Position numbers and translations under genes: made by a program. Shown here one piece after another: positions 1 to 9,149 of a DNA stretch of 64,000 nucleotides (position 1 is its first letter; the number at the start of each line of letters is the position of its first letter). The notes beneath the pieces are model-generated. The model was not told the origin of the DNA. It did not search any database and saw nothing but the letters and a program-made list of their open reading frames with translations. Source of the stretch: CAVUWL01 sp963700105 (GTDB taxonomy: Bacteria; Actinomycetota; Thermoleophilia; Solirubrobacterales; 70-9); the NCBI GenBank assembly GCA_963700105.1, contig CAVOWL010000004.1:1116001-1180000 (forward strand), in the 5' to 3' direction.

Positions 1-159
1 AAAGCAAAGCCGCGAATTCGCTCCCGGTTCGGGCCAAGACGCCCGAGCCGGTGATGGGTTTTTTGAACCTGATCATCGCGGTCAGAGAACCGTATCGCCC
101 CGACGAGCGGAGCGGATCCCGTGGCAGCCCGGCGCCGCGGCGCCGGGCTCGGGCAGAGC

Positions 160-1404
160 TCAGTAGCCGGCTGGGTGGCGCGCGATGAAGCCGGGCGGCG
201 AGTCGACCGGTGAGGAGTGCCAGCGCGGACCAGGCCCGCCGACCGTGTCAAACGCCAGTCCGGCGATCATCATCCAGGCGTGTTCGGCATTTGCATAGAC
301 GGTGATCCAGCGTCCCGGTCCCGGTTCACCCCAGGTCTCAAGGCCGGTCGAGTCGAGTGGGCTGGAGAGGAAGCCGCCGCCATGTAGCGCGAAGCTGACG
401 GCCCCCGAGCAGTCATAACCCGAAGATTCAAAGGAGGCATGACCGCCGCCCCAGATGTAGGGGGTCGTGGCGATCGAATTGGCGGCGGCAATCGCCGCCT
501 TCACCGCCGCTGGGGCCGAGGCCGGCGCGCTGGCCTCGCTTTCGGAGATGAAATTGGCGGTCTGCCCGGGACTGAGCGGGGCAGGAGCGGCCCCGGGGGC
601 GACCGGCCCCCCCTGGGTCGCGATCTGGGAGGAAATCGAGGCAAGGTTGTTGCTCAACGCCTGTTCGCGGGACTCCAGTGATTCGAGCGCCGCACGGCGC
701 TGCGCCTGGGCCGCCTTGAGGCTGGCAAAGCGCGCCTCGGCCGCACCCTTGGCGGCAGCTATTTCGCGCTCACTGGCAGCGATCGCGTCACGGGCGGAGC
801 GAATCCGAGCGCGGGCCGCGGTAAGGCGATTTACGGTCGCCTTGACCTGGTCGCGCAGCGACTTGACACGACCAATGACGGCGTCGTCATAGCTTTGGAT
901 TCGATTCAGATATTCGGTTTGGGTGGCCAGCTGAGACCAGTTCTGGGATTCGACGATCGCGTTCAGCACGTCCGGGCTCCCGGACTCATAGATCGCCACC
1001 AGCCGTTCGCGCAGCACCCCAAGAGCGCGGGCCAGCTGCGCCCGCACCTGCGCCAGATGACCGCGCTCGGCCTGCAGTTCGGCGGTCGCGGCTTCAAGTT
1101 CGGACTGCTTGGCTGAGAGCTGGGCCTCGACCTTGGCCTGGCGCTGGCGCAGTTCGGAGACTTCACCGATCATCGAGTTGATCGCCGCGTTTTGCTGGGC
1201 GATCGTTGTCGCGACCGAATGCTGGCTCGCCCGCACGTGGGAAAGCTTGCCCTGGGCATCCTGGAGCTTTTGCTGCAGGTTCTGAGCAGGAGCCCTGCCC
1301 GAAGCGAGGGCGAGCGCACAGACGCCGGCAAGCAGCAGCGCCGCCATCAAGAGTGACCCCCGCCGGGTCGCGTTGGGATGTGTGTGAGAAGAGGAAAGCC
1401 GCAT
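160..1404 (-). CDS. Secreted NlpC/P60-like peptidoglycan hydrolase with N-terminal coiled coil
   Basis: This is a 414-residue exported protein. Residues about 17-40 form a hydrophobic signal segment. Residues about 42-255 are an Ala/Gln/Glu/Arg-rich coiled coil, as in RipA/CwlO-type hydrolases. A Pro/Ala linker leads to a C-terminal NlpC/P60-like domain with the catalytic Cys at residue 332 (motif YDCSG) after a YIWGGG segment, and a His near residue 375 (AEHAW). The family cleaves stem-peptide bonds in the wall, and the coiled coil usually mediates FtsEX-like or autoinhibitory control. The gene is divergent from the GAP-family gene. The fold call is strong; the exact bond cleaved is not visible. 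Confidence 0.88.
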   Translation of the reverse strand: MRLSSSHTHPNATRRGSLLMAALLLAGVCALALASGRAPAQNLQQKLQDAQGKLSHVRASQHSVATTIAQQNAAINSMIGEVSELRQRQAKVEAQLSAKQSELEAATAELQAERGHLAQVRAQLARALGVLRERLVAIYESGSPDVLNAIVESQNWSQLATQTEYLNRIQSYDDAVIGRVKSLRDQVKATVNRLTAARARIRSARDAIAASEREIAAAKGAAEARFASLKAAQAQRRAALESLESREQALSNNLASISSQIATQGGPVAPGAAPAPLSPGQTANFISESEASAPASAPAAVKAAIAAANSIATTPYIWGGGHASFESSGYDCSGAVSFALHGGGFLSSPLDSTGLETWGEPGPGRWITVYANAEHAWMMIAGLAFDTVGGPGPRWHSSPVDSPPGFIARHPAGY

Positions 1405-1493
1405 CGGAGTCCAGCCGGGCTCCCTGAGCGGGAGCTGGCAGGGTCGCGCAGGCTAGCGAAATCGCCGCCAGAATGTTAGGAGTTGCTAATAAC

Positions 1494-1511
1494 TTGCAAT
1501 TTCGGTTGCAA
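1494..1511. promoter_or_regulatory. Twin TTGCAA inverted repeat in a divergent intergenic region
   Basis: Two TTGCAA hexamers (1494-1499 and 1506-1511), each self-complementary, are separated by six bases. They lie between the divergent hydrolase (start 1404) and the membrane protein (start about 1576). The spacing of about one helical turn fits a dimeric repressor site, but no regulator gene is adjacent, so this is only a candidate. Confidence 0.3.
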
Positions 1512-1575
1512 ATCGTGCCTGCAAGGAGGGGAAATCGAACAGGCGTCGACTGGCCCACTGGCTAGGGTCAGCGTT

Positions 1576-2253
1576 GTGATCAACGTCTTGGTCTTGGCCC
1601 TGATCTCGGCGATCTCCCCGGCGATCCTGGCCGTTGTCATCGTCGTCCTGCATCGACCAAACCCCCGCCTCTTGCTACTCGCCTACCTGCTCGGCGGGAT
1701 GCTCACGAGCATCGCCCTGGGCGCCGCCGTGGTCGGTTCTCTAAATGGTTCAAAGCTGCTCTCCGGGTCAAGCCCCGCCGCAGATCCGATCGTCGATTTC
1801 ACGATCTGCGCACTGGCTCTAATCGTCGCCTACGCGCTGGCCACCGATCGGGATGCGCGTCTCAAGCAGCGACGCCGGCAGCGGCACGCCTCCCGACCCG
1901 CCCGGGACCCTTGGTCTGAGCGCGTCCTAAACCGTGGAAACATGCCGGTTGCCTTCGCCGTCGGCGTCGCGCTCAACTTGCCCGGCGCCTTTTACCTCGT
2001 CGCCCTCAAGGACATTGCTAAGAGCCAACGAGGGATCGGCACCCAGCTCTTTGCGATCGTCATCTTCAACCTGATCATGTTCGCCCTAGCCGAGGTGCCA
2101 CTGCTCGGCTATTCCTTCGCACCCGAGGCGACCCGGGCCAGGGTCGAAGCTCTGAACGGCTGGATGGCACACCACGCCCGCCAGATGGTGATTGCGGTCG
2201 CCCTTCTGGCCGCCCTCTACCTGTTCGGGCGTGGCATCGCCGCGGTCGTTTAG
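1576..2253 (+). CDS. GAP-family (Sap/LysE-like) multi-pass membrane protein
   Basis: This protein of about 225 residues has hydrophobic segments near residues 3-22, 29-50, 62-78, 120-140, 148-170 and 195-215, the six-helix layout of the GAP/Sap family (sulfolipid-1-addressing protein-like, LysE superfamily) of actinobacteria. I chose the GTG at 1576 because translation from the upstream TTG at 1483 adds a Cys-rich, non-hydrophobic stretch unlike the family; AGGG at 1564-1567 is a weak ribosome site. Family members are implicated in lipid or metabolite export, but the substrate here is unknown. Its stop overlaps the stop of the convergent SHOCT gene. Confidence 0.7.
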   Translation: MINVLVLALISAISPAILAVVIVVLHRPNPRLLLLAYLLGGMLTSIALGAAVVGSLNGSKLLSGSSPAADPIVDFTICALALIVAYALATDRDARLKQRRRQRHASRPARDPWSERVLNRGNMPVAFAVGVALNLPGAFYLVALKDIAKSQRGIGTQLFAIVIFNLIMFALAEVPLLGYSFAPEATRARVEALNGWMAHHARQMVIAVALLAALYLFGRGIAAVV

Positions 2254-2639
2254 GCGAGCAGTTTCGCTTTGGCCTTGTCGAACTCCTCGCCGGAGATCGC
2301 GCCCTTTTCCTTCAGGTCGTTGAGCTTGTGCAGCTCATCGGCGGGGGAGCTGTGGGACTGTTCCTGAATGTAGGCGTCCATGTGCTTTTTTGCATCCGCC
2401 TGGGCTTTGAGGGCCCGATCGCGCATGCCACCACCGCGGACGATCAGATAGATCAGCGCCGTAAGGAAGGGGATGAAGACCAGGAACAAGACCCAGACCG
2501 CCTTCGCCCAGCCCGAGGATTCGTGATCGCGGAAGAGATCGGAGAGGATCGTGATCAGGATCCAGATCCAGACCACAAAGAAAAAGATCTCCAATGCGAG
2601 CAAAAGCGCATCGCCAAAACTGAAGCTAGCAAGCACCAA
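2250..2639 (-). CDS. PLDc_N / SHOCT-domain small membrane protein
   Basis: This is a 129-residue protein. Two transmembrane segments (about residues 10-33 and 46-67) resemble the PLDc_N (phospholipase D-nuclease N-terminal) membrane module with its WAKAVWVLF signature. After a charged linker, residues about 100-129 form a SHOCT motif (LHKLNDLKEKGAISGEEFDK, then a basic end), a short C-terminal oligomerisation motif. The PLDc_N-SHOCT architecture is common in actinobacteria and its function is not established. It is convergent with the GAP-family gene, overlapping it by four bases. Confidence 0.8.
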   Translation of the reverse strand: MVLASFSFGDALLLALEIFFFVVWIWILITILSDLFRDHESSGWAKAVWVLFLVFIPFLTALIYLIVRGGGMRDRALKAQADAKKHMDAYIQEQSHSSPADELHKLNDLKEKGAISGEEFDKAKAKLLA

Positions 2640-2742
2640 GGCAGAGTCCTTTCGATTCTTTTAATGGGTGGCGCGAGATCAGCGCACCTGGGTCTTCCCC
2701 ACGCTAGACCCAGCACCTGCTATTTGCATCCGTAGTTTTCGG

Positions 2743-3498
2743 CTATCTGCAGAGTCGATGCGCGAAGAGGACCGCCGCCACCGCGGTGGCGAGATTGAGG
2801 CTCGAGACCCCGGCACGCATCGCGATGCCCAGGCGCAGATCAGCGCGGTCCAAGAGCTCGGCGCTGAGCCCATTGCGCTCGGTCCCGAAGGCAAGGATCG
2901 CGCCCGCCGGCAGCTCTCGCGGATGAAACGCCTCACCACCCGGATCAATCGCAACCAAAGGCCGCTCGGTGGCGGGTAACCGGGTTATGGCCGCAACCGG
3001 GAGGGCGAAGTGAAGCCCTGCCGAGCCGCGAACGGCCTCCGGATTCCAGGGATCGACGGAGCCGCTGCTCACTAACGCCCCAGCCTCGGCCGCAGCCGCG
3101 ACTCGCACGCAGGCACCAAGGTTGCCCATGCTGCGGGGGTCCTCCAGCAAGACGATTGGAGCGGACCCGCGATTGCAAAGCGCGGGATCCAGCTGCAGCT
3201 TCGGTCGCCGGGCGATCGCCACCACCCCCGTGCGCGGCGGCTGCGGAACCAGTTCGGCCAATCGTTCCTGGCTGATCTCGCCGGTCAGCGCGGTGAGGGA
3301 GGAAGCAAGGTCGGGGGCTAGCTCCAAGGCAAGCTTCTCCAGCTCGGCGACGTTGACCGCAGCGGCCTCAAGGACATCGGCGCCAAAGCGCAAGGCATGC
3401 TTTAACGAGTGAAAGCCCTCCAGCACAACGAGCTCGCGGTCATGGCGGGCAGCGCGGAAGCGCCGTGCTTGCCCCTTAGCCTCCCTATCCTCTTGCAT
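2743..3498 (-). CDS. TrmH/SpoU-family RNA 2'-O-ribose methyltransferase
   Basis: This is a 251-residue SPOUT methyltransferase. All three family motifs are visible: motif 1 around residue 145 (LEDPRSMGNLGACVRVA), motif 2 near residue 213 (FGTERNGLS), and motif 3 at the end (SSLNLATAVAAVLF). These form the trefoil-knot AdoMet site. The N-terminal 100 residues match the substrate-binding extension of 23S rRNA or tRNA methyltransferases. The usual motif 1 Asn and Arg are present as GNLGACVR. Whether the target is rRNA or tRNA cannot be read from sequence. It stands alone between two intergenic stretches. Confidence 0.85.
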   Translation of the reverse strand: MQEDREAKGQARRFRAARHDRELVVLEGFHSLKHALRFGADVLEAAAVNVAELEKLALELAPDLASSLTALTGEISQERLAELVPQPPRTGVVAIARRPKLQLDPALCNRGSAPIVLLEDPRSMGNLGACVRVAAAAEAGALVSSGSVDPWNPEAVRGSAGLHFALPVAAITRLPATERPLVAIDPGGEAFHPRELPAGAILAFGTERNGLSAELLDRADLRLGIAMRAGVSSLNLATAVAAVLFAHRLCR

Positions 3499-4038
3499 CT
3501 AATCGCCACCTCCCCCCCTGGGCAGCCTGGGAGCAGCCGCTGTGGTGGATGCCCCGCGGCGCCATAGCTGCTCGGCGGCAAGATCTTTCGAACTGCGGCT
3601 GCAAAGGGCCCCGCACCAGGCGCCGATCGCGCTGCAGATCTGGCCGTCGCCAACCCGGAATCGCGGCGCTCCGGTGTTTTCGGGAATCGATTCTGAAGTG
3701 AGCGCAGAGAGGCGGTGGGGACCAACCCTCTGCCGATCGCTCAGATTGACCTCTCGAGCTGTTCGCAAGCCCTCCGGGCTCTTGGCCAGTGGAAGCGACA
3801 ATTGTCTTTGCCCCCGATGATCCAGATCGCAGGGGTGGCGCTCTTTGGTCCGGCAGCCGCCGCCTCGAAGCCGATACCTGATGGCTGGTTCGAGATCGGC
3901 CCGAGCGGAGCCTCCCCCATCGACGCCGCCAGGCAGATCGGAGCCCGTTGGCACGCTCGGCGCTCCGAGGTGCTCTCCTTCGCCGGGCGCCGCGCACCCG
4001 ATTCGCGCCCCGGCGAGCCTACGCCGCAATGATCGCAT
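3499..4038. other. 540-bp region without a recognisable gene
   Basis: This lies between the methyltransferase start and the PBP stop. A plus-strand frame from ATG 3820 to 4032 is open for 70 codons but resembles no family I know, and the long minus-strand frames are Arg/Gly/Ser-rich in the way shadow frames of GC-rich DNA are. It presumably contains the promoter of the methyltransferase gene. I see no tRNA, terminator or clear repeat. Confidence 0.4.
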
Positions 4039-6159
4039 TCAGTGCGTCGAGACCCCCCCGCCACCACCGGTCGGAGCTGACGGCGTCGGAGCCGGGCTGG
4101 GTTTGGGAGTTGGGGCGGGCGTGGGGGCTTGTGGGGGAGTACCACCGGCGGGGTTTACCTGGCCCGAATAGCCCTGAGTAGATTGGGCGGGTCCGCTGCC
4201 GTAGGTGGTCCCGCTCGAGGCGGCGCCACCCGCGGTGTGTTCACTATGCAGACTGGTCAGGCTCGGAAGAACGGAAGGGACTGGAAATTCAACGCAGTCG
4301 CCGTTTACCGCTGCCTGCATGTAGGAGCGCCAGATCGGCCCCGCCGTGGGGCCGCCGAACCCGGTCGGTTCACGTGACTCGGGGTGCCCCACCCAAACCG
4401 CCGTGGAGTAAAGCGGCGTGTAGCCGACGAACCAGGCATCGGACTCGTTTTCAGAGGTACCCGTCTTTCCCGCCTCCGAGGTACAGCCGATTGAGGTATA
4501 GCCAGCGCCGGTTCCCTGTGTGATCACACCCTCCAATAGCTTTGTCTCATCGTAGGCCTGCCCCTGGGTGAGCACGCGATCGCCGGCCTGGGGGCTCGGT
4601 TCATCTACCTTGCCGTTGGGAAACTCAACTTTGCCGACCGCCGTTGCTTCGTGGTGAATCCCGCCGTCGGCGAGGGTCGCGTAAGCGTCGGCCATTTCCA
4701 ACGGCGTCACCCCCACCCGCAGGCCGCCGATCGCCTCTGCGGGTACCGATTCCAAGGGCGCCTTGATGCCCATTTCGTGCGCAGTTTTGGTCACGTTTTC
4801 GGGACCAACGTCGAGATCGAGCTGGGCAAAGACGACGTTGACGGAGTTCCAGGTGGCGGTTGCCAAGGACATCGTTCCCTGCCCCGGCTCGGCGTTATTA
4901 ACCGTCCAGGTGCCACCGCCGGGGAGCGCCAGAGTCTTCGGTGAGGTCCCGTTGTAGTAGGTGGTGTATGGATCGACACCCTGCTTGATCGCGGTCGCCA
5001 GGACAAAAGCCTTAAACGAGGAGCCCGGTTGGCGATGGGCCTGCCATGCGTAATTGAACTGGCTTTCCTTTGAGTAACTCTGGGTAGAGGCGAGCGCGAC
5101 GATCTCACCGTTGGCTGGATTCACCGAGGCCAGCGCCGAAGCTGGGCCGCCTTCTGAATAGCAAACCGAGCAGGCATCTACGGCTTGCTGAGCGTGCTCT
5201 TGGAGTTGGGGTTTGATCGATGTATAGGCTTTCAAGCCGCCGTAGCGCACGGTGTTGATCCCGTACTTTTCGATCAGTTCCTGCTGCACGAGGTCAAACA
5301 GAAAGGGGTCGCGGATTGTCTGGTACTTGTGACCGGGGTGCAGCCCCAGACCACGATGGATCGCGGTTTCGAACTGGGCTTCGTTGATGTAGCCCTGTTC
5401 CTTCATCACTCCCAGTACCTCGTTGCGTCGTTCGAGGGCGGCCTTGGGATCTAGGAACGGGTTGTATTCGGAGGGAGCCTGGGGTAGGCCGGCGATCATC
5501 GCCGCCTCGGTCAGGGTCAGATCCCGCGCCGGTTTACCGAAATAGGTTTGCGCCGCGGCCTCGGCTCCGACCGCCGTCTCACCTTCGACCGTTCCGTAGG
5601 GGGCCGTGTTGAGATAGGCCGTGAGGATCCATTCCTTTGAGTGAGCTTCCTCCTCCTCTTCAGCAAGGTGGGCTTCGATCAACTTGCGCTTGAGCGTCTC
5701 TTCGGGATGTTGGATATAGAGGTCTCGAACCAACTGTTGCGCGATCGTGGAGGCACCCTGGACCGGCTTGCCGCCGGCGAGCAGATCCTTCCATGCTGCA
5801 CGAGCAATCCCGGCCGGATCGATGCCGGCGTGGTGGTAGAAATTCTTGTCCTCGATCGCGATCGTGGCCTCCCTGAGAAGCCGAGGCAGAGCCCGCGAGG
5901 AGACGGGCTGGCGGATGCTTGAGGAGCGAATGAATCCGATCAGGCTGCCATCGGCAGCATAGATCGCAGAGGAGCGTCCCTTCTGCACCGGTTTTAGGCT
6001 CGACAGCGGCGGCGCCGAGTTATAGACCTTGATCGCCCAGCTCGCGGCAACGCTGCCGGCTATCACCAACAGCCCAGCGCAGACCACCACGGCAACAACC
6101 AGCTTGCCCTTCCAACTCATTCCGCGTGTTCTGCGCCGCCTTCGCTGCCTCGTTGTCAT
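4039..6159 (-). CDS. Class A penicillin-binding protein (glycosyltransferase-transpeptidase)
   Basis: This 706-residue bifunctional cell-wall synthase polymerises lipid II and cross-links peptides. After an Arg-rich cytoplasmic tail comes one membrane anchor (about residues 19-44). The GT51 domain carries the catalytic Glu at residue 103 (EDKNFYHHAG), QGASTIAQQLVRD and a YLNTAPYG motif. The transpeptidase domain has the nucleophile SSFK (GSSFKAF), SVN and KTGT boxes. The C-terminus is Pro/Thr-rich and then glycine-rich, probably wall-spanning. An upstream in-frame start at 6345 would add 62 residues of non-family sequence overlapping the divergent gene, so ATG 6159 is preferred; it is directly followed by the typical basic tail. 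Confidence 0.95.
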   Translation of the reverse strand: MTTRQRRRRRTRGMSWKGKLVVAVVVCAGLLVIAGSVAASWAIKVYNSAPPLSSLKPVQKGRSSAIYAADGSLIGFIRSSSIRQPVSSRALPRLLREATIAIEDKNFYHHAGIDPAGIARAAWKDLLAGGKPVQGASTIAQQLVRDLYIQHPEETLKRKLIEAHLAEEEEEAHSKEWILTAYLNTAPYGTVEGETAVGAEAAAQTYFGKPARDLTLTEAAMIAGLPQAPSEYNPFLDPKAALERRNEVLGVMKEQGYINEAQFETAIHRGLGLHPGHKYQTIRDPFLFDLVQQELIEKYGINTVRYGGLKAYTSIKPQLQEHAQQAVDACSVCYSEGGPASALASVNPANGEIVALASTQSYSKESQFNYAWQAHRQPGSSFKAFVLATAIKQGVDPYTTYYNGTSPKTLALPGGGTWTVNNAEPGQGTMSLATATWNSVNVVFAQLDLDVGPENVTKTAHEMGIKAPLESVPAEAIGGLRVGVTPLEMADAYATLADGGIHHEATAVGKVEFPNGKVDEPSPQAGDRVLTQGQAYDETKLLEGVITQGTGAGYTSIGCTSEAGKTGTSENESDAWFVGYTPLYSTAVWVGHPESREPTGFGGPTAGPIWRSYMQAAVNGDCVEFPVPSVLPSLTSLHSEHTAGGAASSGTTYGSGPAQSTQGYSGQVNPAGGTPPQAPTPAPTPKPSPAPTPSAPTGGGGGVSTH

Positions 6160-6311
6160 CGATCCGTGATTGTAGGGCGAGCGGTAAGTTCCTCTAAGGG
6201 GACCGTGCAAGCGAGGCACCTGACCCCCACTGCTGATTGTGCCGAGGGGCCGCCCAAATGGGCGGCCCTGAAGGAGCCGATCGCGACCCCCGGCCCCCGT
6301 AAAGTTGGGCA

Positions 6312-7172
6312 ATGCCGGCGCCGCTTCTCGCCGTCGATGCCCCATCGGTGCTCTTTCGCGCCTTCTACGCGCTGCCTGGCTCGATCAGGGGCGCAGATGG
6401 AAAGCCCGTCAACGCGCTGCTCGGCGCGACCAATCTGATCCTGCGCGAGGTCGAGCTGCATCGGCCCCGCGCGGTGGTCCTATGCTTTGGCCCCGACGCC
6501 GCCAGCTACCGCACCGAGCTCTTCCCCGCCTACCATGCCGAGCGCGAGCAGGTCCCCACCGAGCTGGCTTCCCAGTTCAGCGACGCTCGCGACTTTTTTG
6601 AGTCCTTTGCTTGGCTTGTGGCTGTCGATGATCGCCTTGAGGCCGATGACCTGCTCGGCAGCTACGCCCGCCGCGAGGCTGAGGCAGCCGGCAAAGCGCT
6701 GCTTTTGACCGGCGACCGCGATATGTATCAGTGTGCGACGAAGCGGGTCAGCATCCTTTATCTGCGAACCGGGCGCGCCGGCGCGGAGGAGGTCGACGCC
6801 GCGGTGGTGCGCCGTCGCTACGGAATCGAGCCCGAGCTGGTCCCAGACTTCATCGCCCTTCGCGGTGACCCCTCTGACGGCATACCCGGTGCCAAGGGCG
6901 TGGGACCAAAGACCGCGGCTGAGCTTCTGCGCCGCCACGGCTCATTGGAGGGAGTCCTCGACGCCGCGGTGCGCGAGCCGCGCCCCAAACTCCGCGGCGC
7001 GCTGCTCGAGCGCCGCGATGATTTGCTGATCTTCAAGCAGGTCGCGACGCTGCAAGATGCCGGGGTGAGACGTCCGCCCGACCGAGATACCAACTGGGCA
7101 GGGGCCGCAAGCGCCTCACGCAGACGCGGCATGAACCGATTGGCCGAGAGGCTTGCGGGCAACGCCGCTTAG
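6312..7172 (+). CDS. 5'-3' exonuclease (PolI 5'-nuclease/FEN family)
   Basis: This is a stand-alone 286-residue 5' nuclease. The PIN-like N-domain starts LLAVDAPSVLFRAFYAL. Acidic metal ligands occur in DDRLEADDLLGSYA and in LLTGDRDMYQ. The helix-hairpin-helix is visible in DPSDGIPGAKGVGPKTAAEL. It aligns with the N-terminal nuclease domain of DNA polymerase I but lacks the polymerase part, so it is an accessory flap or primer-removal nuclease. The start ATG at 6312 keeps the conserved beta-1 strand intact. It is divergent from the PBP gene. Confidence 0.92.
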   Translation: MPAPLLAVDAPSVLFRAFYALPGSIRGADGKPVNALLGATNLILREVELHRPRAVVLCFGPDAASYRTELFPAYHAEREQVPTELASQFSDARDFFESFAWLVAVDDRLEADDLLGSYARREAEAAGKALLLTGDRDMYQCATKRVSILYLRTGRAGAEEVDAAVVRRRYGIEPELVPDFIALRGDPSDGIPGAKGVGPKTAAELLRRHGSLEGVLDAAVREPRPKLRGALLERRDDLLIFKQVATLQDAGVRRPPDRDTNWAGAASASRRRGMNRLAERLAGNAA

Positions 7173-7262
7173 CTCATGACAAGCCAGCTCGATCGCTCCC
7201 GGTCTGCGGCACGCGATGACTATCGACCTCGAGTCCTGGCGGCAAGGCGCCGCGCCGGTTCC

Positions 7263-8225
7263 TCAGCCGGGAGAATCGGCCACGGTGATGGAAAAACTCG
7301 CGCTGAAGCGCTCGCCGGGTTTCAGCAGGATTAGATCGGGGCCGTCGCCCAGCAGCGCGTTGGTCGGAGCTGTCATCGGCTCAAAGGCAACGACCGGATC
7401 CTCAGCGGGGGCATAGACCTGGGCAAAGCGGTAGCCAGAATCCATCCGCAGCTCGATCCGCCGTCCCCCGCCGGCAAGAACCAGCGCCTCGCCAGGCGGC
7501 GGCGCGATATAGGCATCGTCAAAGGTCCGCTCCCCGAGCCGGCCGGAGAGGTCGCGAGCGGGCTCACGCCGCCCGGTTGGCAGCATCTTGCCGTCAAGGT
7601 CCAAGTGCTCGCGCAGCGGCAAATCGACCCGCCAATCGGAGCGCTTTAGGCCGGGCAGCCGCAGGTAGGGATGAAACCCGAAGGAAACCGGCACGGTGGC
7701 CCCCGCGAAGGCATGCACGGTGGTTGTGATCGAGAGCACCGCGCCGTTGAGCCTGGCCTCATAGAGCAGCTCGTGAGCGAACGGAAAGGCCTTCATCAGG
7801 GACTCCTGGGCCGAGAAATCGAAACTTGCAGCCAGCACGGCGGCGGCGCCATCCATTTCGTGGCGATCGACGCGCCAGCCGCTGGCGGCCGAGAGCAGGC
7901 CGTGGATAGGGAGACCCGCGGGGTCAAAAGAGAGGGGAAGGTCCTCGCCGTTCAGATCAACCTCTGCGCCGGCGAGCGTAAAGCGCTTTGCGCCGAGTCG
8001 ATTGGCCCACGGGTAGAGCAGTGGTATGCCCATCGTGGAGTGCTCACGGATGTAGTTGCGCAACCCGCCCCGCTGTCCCAAAAGCTCCTCTCCACGGTGG
8101 CGAAGCGAGCACCCGACCATTCCCGCGCTGGGGGCAAATGTGGCCTCGATTCCGCCCACCTCCGTACTCGCGAGCTGTAGCGCGGGGATTCCCTCAATCG
8201 AGGTCTTGGCGATCACCACCACCAC
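7263..8225 (-). CDS. Aldose 1-epimerase (mutarotase) family protein
   Basis: This is a 320-residue beta-sandwich protein of the galactose mutarotase superfamily, which interconverts alpha and beta anomers of sugars. Visible family marks are PLLYPWANRLG (near residue 75), the histidine segment GFHPYLRLPG near residue 180, and the C-terminal catalytic acid region VVAFEPMTAPTNAL. It starts at GTG 8225, with a Val-rich beta strand following. No sugar operon surrounds it, so the substrate is unknown. It runs in the same direction as the downstream-coordinate alpha/beta hydrolase gene. Confidence 0.88.
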   Translation of the reverse strand: MVVVIAKTSIEGIPALQLASTEVGGIEATFAPSAGMVGCSLRHRGEELLGQRGGLRNYIREHSTMGIPLLYPWANRLGAKRFTLAGAEVDLNGEDLPLSFDPAGLPIHGLLSAASGWRVDRHEMDGAAAVLAASFDFSAQESLMKAFPFAHELLYEARLNGAVLSITTTVHAFAGATVPVSFGFHPYLRLPGLKRSDWRVDLPLREHLDLDGKMLPTGRREPARDLSGRLGERTFDDAYIAPPPGEALVLAGGGRRIELRMDSGYRFAQVYAPAEDPVVAFEPMTAPTNALLGDGPDLILLKPGERFSASFSITVADSPG

Positions 8226-8282
8226 GACATCATCCGCTTCGGACGACCCTTAGGAGAGCAGAACTCCAGGCGCTCGCCGCGG

Positions 8283-9128
8283 CTAGATCGCGGTCGCGAC
8301 GGGTATGAAATCTCGCAGCGAGTCGGTCAGTTTGCTGGGTTGATCCTCGGGTATCAGGGTGTAGCAATCTGGGATTTCAACCAATCGGGCGTCGGGGAAC
8401 GCCGCCGCCAGCCGCCGTCCGTGAGCTGCGGGCATCATTGGCCCATCGGAATCCCAGACGATGAGAACGGGAGACTCAAAAGAAGCGAGCGAGGCAGTGG
8501 CCGCCTCCAGAGCGCGCTTGCCGTGCATCGCATCACCGGCGTACTTGCGAAGGTCGCGTTGGATCTCGGCCCGCCTCAGCGGCTGCAGCCAGTCCTTCAT
8601 CAGCTCCTCGGGCACTCCGTACTTGGTCATCTGACCGAAGACAAAGGGGAGCCGGCGCAAGCTCGGTCGCAGTAGGACCTGGCGCATGATTGCGATTCCA
8701 CCCGGCAACTTGGCCGAGAGCCATGCCGCATGGCCCGCCAGGCCCGGTGGGTAGTTCTCAAAGGCCTCGCAGGAGACCAAGACAAGCCTGTCCACTCGGC
8801 CCATCAACCCCTCGGCGATCATCACGGGTGCGCCACCCCAATCGTTGAAGCAAAGGGTCACCCCTTCCAGTCCAAGCTCCTCGAGAAACCCTGCGACAAT
8901 GCAACCCAAGCCGCGCAGCGAGAGATCGGCGTCTGCTCTCATCGCCTGGCGATGCGCTCCCAGCGGCAGGGTCGGCAAGACGCAGCGGTAATCGTCCCCC
9001 AGCCGATCGACCACCTTGCGCCACTGGCGGCCGTCCATCGCCAGACCGTGCAGGAGGACCAACACCGGTCCCTTTCCCCCGCTGTCCTCGTACTCGATCA
9101 CCCCCGCCGAGAGCTCGACCTCGGGCAT
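8283..9128 (-). CDS. Alpha/beta hydrolase with Asp nucleophile (haloalkane dehalogenase/epoxide hydrolase-like)
   Basis: This is a 281-residue alpha/beta hydrolase. The oxyanion segment LLHGLAMDGRQW is near residue 25. The nucleophile elbow reads FNDWGG, placing Asp at residue 96 where serine hydrolases have Ser; this pattern is shared with dehalogenases and epoxide hydrolases. A second acid may be in VWDSDGP. The usual catalytic His near the C-terminus is absent: the equivalent segment reads IPDCYTLIPEDQP. It may therefore be inactive or use another base. It is divergent from a TetR gene with a palindrome between them, suggesting that the TetR protein controls it. Confidence 0.85.
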   Translation of the reverse strand: MPEVELSAGVIEYEDSGGKGPVLVLLHGLAMDGRQWRKVVDRLGDDYRCVLPTLPLGAHRQAMRADADLSLRGLGCIVAGFLEELGLEGVTLCFNDWGGAPVMIAEGLMGRVDRLVLVSCEAFENYPPGLAGHAAWLSAKLPGGIAIMRQVLLRPSLRRLPFVFGQMTKYGVPEELMKDWLQPLRRAEIQRDLRKYAGDAMHGKRALEAATASLASFESPVLIVWDSDGPMMPAAHGRRLAAAFPDARLVEIPDCYTLIPEDQPSKLTDSLRDFIPVATAI

Positions 9129-9149
9129 CTTCCCCCCAATCGATTCATT

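Noticed and set aside
3499..4038. Minus-strand frames of 170-179 residues
   Set aside because: Arg/Gly/Ser/Pro-rich with no family motif; several overlapping frames are equally open, as expected for GC-rich non-coding or opposite-strand DNA.
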